Source: Geoglobus sp. (GTDB taxonomy: Archaea > Halobacteriota > Archaeoglobi > Archaeoglobales > Archaeoglobaceae). Taken from it: a stretch of 6,247 nt of DNA. This document shows, one piece after another, positions 1 through 4,872 of the stretch. The notes beneath the pieces are model-generated. The model saw only the letters and a list, made by a program, of their open reading frames with translations, was not told where the DNA came from and ran no database searches. Within the stretch, counting starts at the first letter, position 1. Every line of letters starts with the position of its first letter. Made by a program: the position numbers and the translations under genes. The DNA lies in assembly GCA_027019885.1 (NCBI GenBank), contig JALUWC010000516.1, positions 1-6,247 on the forward strand, read 5' to 3'.

Positions 1-422
1 CAGGTTAGATACCAAGAAACATCCAAATGATTTCCGTATTCCCGTGCACCGATATACATCTTGTAATCCTTTAATGTCGCATTTGTAACCATTAAATATT
101 CTCTCTTTTTCTTGGCAAAAGCTTCGGCAGCATCCTCAATAGCCTTTATCCCTGTGACTCCTTTCATGATTCCTTTAAATGACTTTGCTGTCTTCTTTAA
201 ATCAATAGTTGAAGTAGCAAAAGCGATGGTTGCTTTTCCAATTCTGGTTAAGAAATCAGTGCTGACTTCAACCATCTCATATTGTATTGTTGGAATATTC
301 GCTTCTTCAATGTATTTAATCGTTTTTTCAAAAATCTCCCCAGCTTTGCCCTGAGCCCCTTTTATCATGATTGACCAACTGTCAAGAATTTTCTCCTCAT
401 GCATGGTAACTTTCCTCTGCAT
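1..422 (-). CDS. Unrecognised protein, C-terminus cut by the window edge
   Basis: An open frame runs from ATG at 422 down to the window edge, giving 140 codons without a stop. The start is supported by a good Shine-Dalgarno GGAGGTG at 434-428, five bases before the ATG; a second ATG at codon 7 is less well placed. The protein begins MQRKVTMHEEKILDSWSIMI and has the short stretches KGAQGKAGEIF (residues 21-31), KKKREYLMVTN (104-114) and GAREYGNHLDVSWYLT (125-140). No signal peptide or obvious membrane helix is seen in the visible part. The last stretch resembles a conserved block I associate loosely with uncharacterised prokaryotic proteins, but I cannot name a family or a function. It lies in the AT-rich region on the element side of tRNA-Thr and may be cargo of an integrated element. 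Confidence 0.8.
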   Translation of the reverse strand, partial: MQRKVTMHEEKILDSWSIMIKGAQGKAGEIFEKTIKYIEEANIPTIQYEMVEVSTDFLTRIGKATIAFATSTIDLKKTAKSFKGIMKGVTGIKAIEDAAEAFAKKKREYLMVTNATLKDYKMYIGAREYGNHLDVSWYLT

Positions 423-460
423 GAGAACACCTCCAAATTGTGTAGATTATGGTAGGTTCA

Positions 461-479
461 AAAATAAATTTTTTGTTTC
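461..479 (-). promoter_or_regulatory. Likely archaeal promoter of the left-hand partial gene
   Basis: Read on the minus strand, an A-rich BRE-like stretch (GAAACAAAA, 479-471 approximately) runs into a TATA-like AAATTTATTTTT (about 472-461). A start of transcription 25-27 bases downstream would fall near 440. That leaves a short leader just long enough to hold the Shine-Dalgarno sequence at 434-428. The surrounding DNA is AT-rich, so a chance match is possible. Confidence 0.4.
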
Positions 480-533
480 AGTTTATTAGGAAGATAAATA
501 TTAATTAAGCTCTAGTTTAATTTGAAACTGAAA
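476..533. repeat. 9-bp inverted repeat TTTCAGTTT / AAACTGAAA
   Basis: TTTCAGTTT at 476-484 is exactly complementary to AAACTGAAA at 525-533, with 40 bases between. It sits just upstream of the promoter of the left-hand gene. It could be a pair of operator half-sites, but in 60 bases of AT-rich DNA a match of this length may be chance. Confidence 0.25.
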
Positions 534-593
534 AATATCTTGCCCATCTTCGAAGAATTCATTAAAAATAGGGAGTAAAAACCTCTTAGAGAC

Positions 594-657
594 ATTCTCA
601 CACATTCTCTTTTGCGACTATCTATTCTTCTTATTCTCTTTATTCTCTATTCTCTCA
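594..657. repeat. Pyrimidine-rich tract with repeated ATTCTC units
   Basis: The plus strand is almost purely pyrimidine, broken mainly by single A bases, and repeats ATTCTC at 594, 604, 633, 642 and 649, with ATTCTT at 624. Unit spacing is 7-10 bp, with one gap of 20. On the other strand this reads as GAGAAT repeats. No reading frame explains it. It is an imperfect low-complexity repeat in the gene-poor stretch from 423 to about 750, which otherwise holds only the promoter and the inverted repeat already listed and no convincing gene. Confidence 0.6.
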
Positions 658-759
658 CCGGATGCTTTGCATACGGGTTATAGCCCTCCCTTTGACCCCG
701 CCCAAGAAAAGTGTTTTATGGGTTTGTTGGAAGGTTTAGTTGGTGGAAGAGTGACTGGT

Positions 760-783
760 AATACGTATTGGAATACGTATAGA
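760..783. promoter_or_regulatory. Tandem ATACGTAT palindromes, operator-like
   Basis: Two identical 8-bp perfect palindromes, ATACGTAT, occupy 761-768 and 773-780. They lie inside a 12-bp direct repeat beginning AATACGTAT at 760 and 772. They end right at the ATG at 783 that precedes the ribbon-helix-helix coding sequence. Ribbon-helix-helix proteins of the MetJ/Arc/CopG type commonly bind tandem short palindromes and repress their own genes, so an autoregulatory operator is a reasonable inference. The second copy, reading ATACGTATAG, could also overlap a TATA element. Confidence 0.5.
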
Positions 784-972
784 TGCGAGAAAAAGAAGTT
801 AACATTGAGTGTTGATAAAACTCTAGTGGAAAAAGCTAAGGAAATGGGTATCAACATTAGTGCTTTTTTAGAAGAAAAGCTAGCTGAGGTTGTTGAAATT
901 GAAAGAGTAAGCCGCCGGCGGGATTCGAACCCGCGGCCTGGTGATTACAAGTCACCCGCTCTGACCAGCTGA
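783..972 (+). pseudogene. Ribbon-helix-helix frame running antisense into tRNA-Thr, possible IntN fragment
   Basis: From 787 to about 909 the frame encodes a compact ribbon-helix-helix domain: strand KKKLTLSVD, helix TLVEKAKEMG, turn INIS, helix AFLEEKLAEVVEIE. This resembles CcdA/CopG-type antitoxins and the short RHH-like N-termini of some archaeal SSV-type integrases. The rest, RRRDSNPRPGDYKSPALTS, is the tRNA-Thr gene read in reverse, ending at TGA 970-972. The natural start looks damaged: ATG at 783-785 is out of frame by one base (C786), and without that C it would read MEKKKLTLSVD. In-frame starts exist upstream (ATG 718, GTG 751) but would add residues translated from the operator-like palindromes. 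No toxin gene follows. It is either an IntN remnant left by element integration or a truncated orphan antitoxin. The RHH fold call is firm; the rest is inference. Confidence 0.55.
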
Positions 973-983
973 GCTACGGCGGC
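910..983 (-). tRNA. tRNA-Thr (anticodon UGU)
   Basis: The reverse complement folds into a complete cloverleaf. The acceptor stem GCCGCCG/CGGCGGC is perfect, as are the D-stem GCTC/GAGC, the anticodon stem GGTGA/TCACC and the T-stem GCGGG/CCCGC, with T-loop TTCGAAT and a five-base variable loop. The anticodon loop CTTGTAA (951-945) gives anticodon UGU at 949-947, decoding ACA threonine. The base after the acceptor stem (U at 910) serves as discriminator; CCA is not encoded and no intron is present. The intact gene faces away from cobD and is the likely integration target for the AT-rich DNA to its left. Confidence 0.97.
911..951. other. Candidate attachment site in the 3' half of tRNA-Thr
   Basis: The stretch from the anticodon loop to the acceptor 3' end is the usual att core for tRNA-directed archaeal integration. 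Here it is also read as coding sequence by the opposite-strand RHH frame, as expected where attP lies inside an integrase gene. The second copy that would mark the other end is not in this window, so this is a prediction. Confidence 0.35.
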
Positions 984-1006
984 AGCAGAACCCACTATCT
1001 CCCTTT

Positions 1007-1019
1007 GAATTTAAGTATT
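1007..1019 (-). promoter_or_regulatory. tRNA-Thr promoter (TATA box)
   Basis: On the minus strand CTTAAATT (1015-1008) is centred about 28 bp before the tRNA 5' end at 983, the normal archaeal TATA spacing for a tRNA gene. It lies back to back with the cobD promoter in a 96-bp spacer. Confidence 0.5.
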
Positions 1020-1047
1020 GTGGTATTCCTAAGCTCTATTCGAGAAC

Positions 1048-1058
1048 TGTTATAAACC
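1048..1058 (+). promoter_or_regulatory. cobD promoter (TATA box, leaderless start)
   Basis: TTATAAAC at 1050-1057 is a good archaeal TATA box. Its centre is about 27 bp before the GTG start codon at 1080, so transcription should begin at or next to the start codon. No Shine-Dalgarno sequence precedes it, and there is no room for a riboswitch leader. Confidence 0.6.
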
Positions 1059-1079
1059 CCCTCAAGAAAAAAAAGCATC

Positions 1080-2078
1080 GTGCATGGCGACATCTTTGAG
1101 ATCTACCTTTCAAAAGGGACAAAAGTTCTGGATTTTGCTTCAAACCTGAATCCATTTAAGCCAAGGGATCTCAAAGAGAAAATAATCGCATCTGTTGACA
1201 GCTCATTCTTCTACCCCCACAATGATTACAACACGCTGATAGATGCGATCACCTCTTCAACGGGATGGGGTAGGGAAAACGTGGTTTTTGGGAATGGATC
1301 AATAGAACTAATTGAGTTCTTTTTCAGAACAATCAAAAAGGAAGTTGCAATAGTCCAGCCAACATTCACGGAGTATGAGAGATTCGCCCGAATTTTTGGA
1401 CTTAAAACCGTTAATCTCAGATGGGATGTTGATGAAATTATACCCTTTCTCAAAGAAAAAAAGCCTGAAGCCCTTGTGATCTGCAACCCCAACAACCCGA
1501 CAGGGGAGTACATCAGGGAGCATGAGATGTTAGAGATCTCAGAGTGTTGCGAGGTGTCAAAAACAAAGCTCATGGTTGATCAGGCTTTCATGGATTTTGT
1601 AAAGCCCTACGATATTAATGCCTTTCAGATAAGATCTCTCACAAAAATTCTTGGAATTCCCGGACTGAGATTTGGCTACGGATTTTTCCCAGATGATTAC
1701 GGAAAACTCTTCCATGAGAGCAGAATGCCCTGGAATGTGAACGGCATAGCAAAGGCTGTTGCTGAGGAGTATCTTCCAAGGCTTAGGGCTTTTTCCAGAT
1801 ACGCCAGAAGGAGAATCTCCGAAGAAAGGGTGCACATGGAAAGAAGGCTGAGAAGTTTTGGATTCTCTTCCTCTGGAAAGGCGAATTTTCTGCTGTGCCA
1901 TGGATCATACAGTGCAAGTGATGTGTTCAGATTTCTTGAGCAGAAAGGAATAATTATAAGAGAGTGCAGCGACTTCAGAGGTCTCACAGATAATCATTTC
2001 AGAATAGCGGTCAGAAAAAGAAATGAAAACAGGATTCTTCTCAAAAGCTTAGAGGTATTTGTTCAGGAAAATCCCTAA
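1080..2078 (+). CDS. cobD: L-threonine-O-3-phosphate decarboxylase (CobD)
   Basis: This PLP enzyme of the aminotransferase fold decarboxylates threonine phosphate to (R)-1-aminopropan-2-ol phosphate, the linker of the cobalamin nucleotide loop. Its 332 residues cover a full class I/II aminotransferase domain: HGDIF at residues 2-6, LDFASNLNP at 17-25, GNGSIELI at 71-78 (PLP phosphate cup), CNPNNPTG at 135-142, D167 in VDQAF (pyridine nitrogen), K189 in SLTK (Schiff base), GLRFGY at 195-200 and R308 in HFRIAVR (substrate carboxylate). H2 and N22 align with the His8 and Asn32 region of Salmonella CobD, which argues for CobD over the close relative HisC. The GTG start keeps that histidine and sits 27 bp after a TATA box. 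No other cobalamin gene is nearby. The 3' end overlaps mtnP tail to tail by 30 bp. Histidinol-phosphate aminotransferase remains a less likely alternative. Confidence 0.85.
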   Translation: MHGDIFEIYLSKGTKVLDFASNLNPFKPRDLKEKIIASVDSSFFYPHNDYNTLIDAITSSTGWGRENVVFGNGSIELIEFFFRTIKKEVAIVQPTFTEYERFARIFGLKTVNLRWDVDEIIPFLKEKKPEALVICNPNNPTGEYIREHEMLEISECCEVSKTKLMVDQAFMDFVKPYDINAFQIRSLTKILGIPGLRFGYGFFPDDYGKLFHESRMPWNVNGIAKAVAEEYLPRLRAFSRYARRRISEERVHMERRLRSFGFSSSGKANFLLCHGSYSASDVFRFLEQKGIIIRECSDFRGLTDNHFRIAVRKRNENRILLKSLEVFVQENP

Positions 2079-2897
2079 TTTTTCCCTTGCATCTTCTGTT
2101 ATCTTATCCGGGCTTGTTGTTATGGCAAACTTCAGAGCTTCCCTGCATTCACACTCCCTCTCTTCTGGAAGGGAAGGTATCAGCTTTCTCAGGATTTTTT
2201 TGACACTCTCCTCATTCCTGGCAGCATTTTCAAGAACTGTTTTCACATCAACAGGCTCATCCCTCCACACATCGTAATCTGTTATCGTTGCGATTGTAAG
2301 GTAGCACATCTCAGCCTCCCTTGCAAGCTTTGCCTCAGGCAGCGCTGTCATCCCAATGATGTCGAACCCAAGCTGTCTGTAAACATTCGACTCAGCCTTT
2401 GTTGAAAACTGAGGCCCCTCAATGCAGACGTATGTTCCCTTGGGATGGTATTCAAGCCCAAGGCTTTCAAGCACATCAATCGCCGCATCTCTCATCTCCC
2501 TGCAGAAAGGGTCGGCCATTCCAACATGCACAACAACATCCTCAAAAAATGTGTCCTTTCTGTGTTTTGTTCTGTCGAATATCTGATCGGGAATGACTAT
2601 GTCAAGAGGTTTGAGCTCCTCTTTCAGCGATCCAACAGCAGCAACGCTTACAATTCTGCTCACTCCAAGCTTTCGGAGGGCATATATGTTTGCCCTGTAT
2701 GGCACGAGAGTTGGAGAGTACACGTGACCCCTTCCATGTCTGGGAAGAAAGGCAACCTTCCTTCCTTCAAACTCCCCAACCAGTATCCTGTCAGATGGTT
2801 TTCCGAATGGAGTATCAATGTCAGCCTCTTCAACATTTTCAAAAGCATCGCTGTCATAGACTCCTGTTCCACCAATAACTGCTATTTCAGCCCTCAT
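2049..2897 (-). CDS. mtnP: S-methyl-5'-thioadenosine phosphorylase (PNP/MTAP family)
   Basis: This cytosolic enzyme cleaves methylthioadenosine with phosphate to a purine base and methylthioribose-1-phosphate, recycling the by-product of polyamine synthesis. Family motifs run in order: GGTGVY (residues 9-14), RHGRGH (53-58, phosphate), AAVGSLKEELKP (86-97), EGPQFSTKAES (160-170), IGMTALPE (181-188) and TDYDVW (206-211). The aspartates of TDYD match the adenine-recognising residues of MTAP, so a 6-aminopurine is favoured over guanosine or hypoxanthine. However, some archaeal relatives prefer methylthioinosine, and sequence alone does not settle it. C249 and C251 form a Cys-X-Cys near the C-terminus, as in hyperthermophilic archaeal MTAPs where it forms a stabilising disulfide. 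The length, 282 residues, is normal. The ATG overlaps the TGA of the upstream phosphoribosyltransferase by 4 bp (ATGA, 2897-2894), so the two are probably translationally coupled. Confidence 0.92.
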   Translation of the reverse strand: MRAEIAVIGGTGVYDSDAFENVEEADIDTPFGKPSDRILVGEFEGRKVAFLPRHGRGHVYSPTLVPYRANIYALRKLGVSRIVSVAAVGSLKEELKPLDIVIPDQIFDRTKHRKDTFFEDVVVHVGMADPFCREMRDAAIDVLESLGLEYHPKGTYVCIEGPQFSTKAESNVYRQLGFDIIGMTALPEAKLAREAEMCYLTIATITDYDVWRDEPVDVKTVLENAARNEESVKKILRKLIPSLPEERECECREALKFAITTSPDKITEDAREKLGIFLNKYL

Positions 2898-3598
2898 TCT
2901 CTCAATCTCCAGAATGTTTTGTCGTCCTTCACAACCCTCTCAATAATCCTTCTCCTCTCCATCTCCCCAAGGATCTCAAAGAATCTTCTTGGTTGAGCTA
3001 TCTCGAGATAAATCGGATCTATCTGGTGGTACTCGTACAGCCCCCATTTTATGTCCCACTCACCCCAGAGCTTTTCCCTGTCCTTTGCAAGCAGCCCTGA
3101 TATGAGCTCAACCATGTCCTCAATGAAGTTCCAGGGAAAAACAACCCATGCCCACTCCTCCATGTACTCTCCAAAGTAATCGGGAGTGAAGCGTGAGGTG
3201 TGGAGAAGCTGGAGAGTTGCAGTCTTAACATCTCTTGCTCCATTCTCTTCAACATGCTCCTTTGCTCTCATCAGGCTTTTTCCTGTGTCGGCAATGTCAT
3301 CAACAACAAGAACTTTTTTGCCCGTGACACTATCTTCAGGCAGAGGGTATTTTATTTTCACCTCACCACTCTGCTTCGCCGTGCCTACGTAGTGCTCGAT
3401 CTTGAGGCTTGTCAGGTCGTCAAGGCCTAAAAGATCGCAGAGGACTCGACCTGCAAACCACCCGCCTCTCGCAAGCGCAACAATGATCTCGGGCTCAAAA
3501 CCATCCTCCTTTACCTGCTTCGCTACTCTCCTGCAGAGCCCATCCATGTATTCCCAGTTTGTCACAACACATTTGAACTTCTCTGGAAATGCATCCAT
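2894..3598 (-). CDS. Purine-type phosphoribosyltransferase with C-terminal winged-helix-like tail
   Basis: This predicted type I phosphoribosyltransferase (COG2236-like) would join a purine base to PRPP. The PRPP loop KVLVVDDIADTGKS spans residues about 95-108 counted from ATG 3598, preceded by IVALARGGWFAGRVL (the PPi-loop region). The ATG at 3598 is chosen over the in-frame TTG at 3604 because AGGTGAT at 3610-3604 lies five bases upstream of the ATG but abuts the TTG. Beyond the catalytic domain, the last 40 or so residues (about 195-234, DPIYLEIAQPRRFFEIL onward) look like a winged helix with a basic ERRRIIERV helix and a short wing. This could be a subunit interface or a nucleic-acid binding module. 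It heads an operon with MTA phosphorylase, which suggests it salvages the base that enzyme releases (adenine, or hypoxanthine after deamination). The exact base is not fixed by the sequence. Confidence 0.85.
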   Translation of the reverse strand: MDAFPEKFKCVVTNWEYMDGLCRRVAKQVKEDGFEPEIIVALARGGWFAGRVLCDLLGLDDLTSLKIEHYVGTAKQSGEVKIKYPLPEDSVTGKKVLVVDDIADTGKSLMRAKEHVEENGARDVKTATLQLLHTSRFTPDYFGEYMEEWAWVVFPWNFIEDMVELISGLLAKDREKLWGEWDIKWGLYEYHQIDPIYLEIAQPRRFFEILGEMERRRIIERVVKDDKTFWRLRE

Positions 3599-3603
3599 AT
3601 TCA

Positions 3604-3610
3604 ATCACCT
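3604..3610 (-). promoter_or_regulatory. Shine-Dalgarno AGGTGAT deciding the phosphoribosyltransferase start
   Basis: The minus strand reads AGGTGAT at 3610-3604, five bases before ATG 3598. It directly abuts the alternative TTG at 3604, so it supports the ATG. Confidence 0.6.
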
Positions 3611-3630
3611 TCCAAAACTGAGATATCTAC

Positions 3631-3646
3631 GATTTAATATTTCCGA
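3631..3646 (-). promoter_or_regulatory. Promoter of the phosphoribosyltransferase-mtnP operon
   Basis: On the minus strand GGAAAT (BRE-like, about 3644-3639) precedes ATATTAAAT (3640-3632). A start 25-27 bp downstream falls near 3610, giving a leader of about 12 bases that contains the Shine-Dalgarno sequence. Confidence 0.45.
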
Positions 3647-3764
3647 TACTTTCTGGTAGTAAGGTGATGCATGTATGGGGATTCCGGAAGAGTTACCTTT
3701 TGGAGGTTATTTTGTTCCCTCACATGCTTAACAAATCCAGCTCTGATTTCTGTAAAATTGCAGG

Positions 3765-3783
3765 ATGGGAAAATAAATATACT
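3765..3783 (+). promoter_or_regulatory. Promoter of the CBS-ParB/hisE/SRP19/Trm operon
   Basis: GGGAAAAT (3767-3774, BRE-like) runs into AAATATAC (3775-3782). The TATA centre at about 3778 is 27 bp before GTG 3805, which suggests a leaderless message starting at that codon, the same arrangement as cobD. It is separate from the divergent phosphoribosyltransferase promoter about 140 bp away. Confidence 0.55.
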
Positions 3784-3804
3784 TCCCCATCCCTTAATCA
3801 TCCC

Positions 3805-4584
3805 GTGAAACAGAAGGTAGCAGATTACATGACAAAAAACGTGATAACCCTCAGTCCAGACGATACCGTTGATGATGCAATAAGAATCATCGAAAAAACA
3901 GGGCATGATGGTTTCCCTGTTGTTGAAAATGACGGCACTCTTGTGGGGTACATTTCATCTCTCGATCTCCTTAAAAAAGATCTGAAGTCAAAAATCAGGA
4001 ATGTCATGACCAGATCACTTTATGTTGCAAGAGAATACATGGATCTTAAGGATGCTGCGAGAGTCATGTTCAGAACGGGGCATTCGAAACTTCCTGTGGT
4101 TGATGAAAATGGTAGGATACAGGGAATCATCACCAACACAGACATAATTCGCAGTCAGATCGAGAGAGCTGATCCGACAAAAGTAATGAAGCTTAAAGAG
4201 ACGATTGAAAAAGTTCATGGAACAGAGGTAAAAACCTACACTGACAAGGTACATGTGGATAACCTGATACCGACCCAGACCAAAATTTTTGCAGATGAGC
4301 TCAGGGGAAGAATCTATGAGATAAAGAGAGGTCTTGCAGAACCGATTATTGTGATAAAGAAGGATAAGAGTTACTATCTTGTTGATGGCCATCACAGAGT
4401 TGTGGCTGCGAAAAAGCTCGGCATTGAAGTCCTCGACGCCTACGTTCTTGAGGTTTCAGGCGATGTTGAGCTTGGAATGGAAAAGCTTGTAAAGAAAAAG
4501 GGCATCAGGTCAATCAGGGACATTGAGGTGATTGAGGACACATCCCACCCCCTGGTTGAGATAACATTCAAGAATTCGAAGTGA
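3805..4584 (+). CDS. Two-CBS domain protein with ParB/sulfiredoxin-like (SerK-type) C-terminal domain
   Basis: From GTG 3805 the protein has 259 residues. Two CBS domains (about 5-57, from VADYMTKNVITLSPDDTV; and 66-118, from NVMTRSLYV) should form one Bateman module binding an adenine nucleotide or S-adenosyl ligand. A ParB/sulfiredoxin-like domain follows (about 150-225) with LIPTQ at 154-158, AEPIIV at 178-183 and the signature VDGHHRVVAAKKLG at 193-206. That fold includes ParB CTPases, sulfiredoxin and archaeal free-serine kinase (SerK), so a ligand-gated kinase is as plausible as DNA partition. No DNA-binding HTH typical of ParB is seen. The frame stays open upstream to 3664. A TTG at 3712 with GGAGGT at 3702-3707 is an alternative start, but the extra residues match no domain. 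The stop overlaps the hisE GTG by 4 bp. Confidence 0.8.
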   Translation: MKQKVADYMTKNVITLSPDDTVDDAIRIIEKTGHDGFPVVENDGTLVGYISSLDLLKKDLKSKIRNVMTRSLYVAREYMDLKDAARVMFRTGHSKLPVVDENGRIQGIITNTDIIRSQIERADPTKVMKLKETIEKVHGTEVKTYTDKVHVDNLIPTQTKIFADELRGRIYEIKRGLAEPIIVIKKDKSYYLVDGHHRVVAAKKLGIEVLDAYVLEVSGDVELGMEKLVKKKGIRSIRDIEVIEDTSHPLVEITFKNSK

Positions 4585-4868
4585 TTGAAATGCTGGAGGA
4601 GCTGTTTCAGGTTATAGAGGAGAGAAAGAGATACCCGAGCAAGGGTTCCTACACTGCTGAGTTGATCTATCATGAAAAGGGGATAAACAAAGTTCTTGAA
4701 AAACTCGGAGAGGAGATGACGGAGCTGATAATCGCGGTAAAAGATGGTAGAAAAGAGGAGATAGTTTATGAGACTGCTGATCTCATTTATCACCTTCTTG
4801 TGATGCTCTCAGCTCTTGAAATAAGACTGGAGGATGTTTATGAGGAGCTCAGAAAGAGGAGAAAATAG
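4581..4868 (+). CDS. hisE: Phosphoribosyl-ATP pyrophosphatase (HisE)
   Basis: This stand-alone enzyme hydrolyses phosphoribosyl-ATP to phosphoribosyl-AMP and pyrophosphate, the second step of histidine biosynthesis. The 95 residues form the all-alpha MazG-like fold: SYTAELIYHEKGINKVLEKL (23-42), then metal-binding acidic residues in GEEMTE (43-48) and ETAD (64-67), then a helical tail. There is no fused HisI domain and no other his gene in the window. GTG 4581 overlaps the preceding TGA as GTGA, so coupling is likely; an in-frame ATG at 4590 is a possible alternative that loses nothing conserved. Confidence 0.93.
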   Translation: MIEMLEELFQVIEERKRYPSKGSYTAELIYHEKGINKVLEKLGEEMTELIIAVKDGRKEEIVYETADLIYHLLVMLSALEIRLEDVYEELRKRRK

Positions 4869-4872
4869 TTTT

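Larger units (their letters stand above)
1..950. mobile_element. Probable border region of an integrated element at tRNA-Thr
   Basis: The DNA on the 3' side of tRNA-Thr is visibly AT-richer than the core genes to its right; 481-540 has only 12 G or C in 60 bases. It carries no recognisable housekeeping gene, only an unrecognised partial gene and a ribbon-helix-helix frame that runs into the tRNA 3' half. Archaeal SSV-type elements integrate into tRNA 3' ends by recombining inside their own integrase gene, which leaves an IntN piece overlapping the intact tRNA. The layout here fits that pattern. No integrase catalytic domain, second att copy or other border is visible, so the extent to the left is unknown and the call is an inference. 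Confidence 0.4.

Noticed and set aside
112..354. Plus-strand 80-codon open frame rich in hydrophobic residues
   Set aside because: It is the antisense shadow of the minus-strand gene at 1-422, which has a strong Shine-Dalgarno sequence and a more natural composition.
594..657. CRISPR-like array
   Set aside because: Units are only six bases with 7-10 bp spacing and no unique spacers, so this is a low-complexity repeat, not a CRISPR.
910..972. Protein-like tail RRRDSNPRPGDYKSPALTS as a conserved protein motif
   Set aside because: It is the tRNA-Thr gene read in reverse; such strings recur wherever a frame crosses this tRNA and do not show protein homology by themselves.
984..1079. Cobalamin riboswitch upstream of cobD
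   Set aside because: The TATA-to-start spacing leaves no leader and no conserved B12-box-like structure is seen.
2445..2996. 183-codon plus-strand open frame opposite mtnP
   Set aside because: mtnP on the minus strand carries all family motifs; this frame has no recognisable domain, no start signal and spans an operon junction.
3634..3906. Minus-strand 90-codon frame across the divergent promoter region
   Set aside because: It overlaps the promoter of the phosphoribosyltransferase and the first CBS domain in antisense, and shows no family features.
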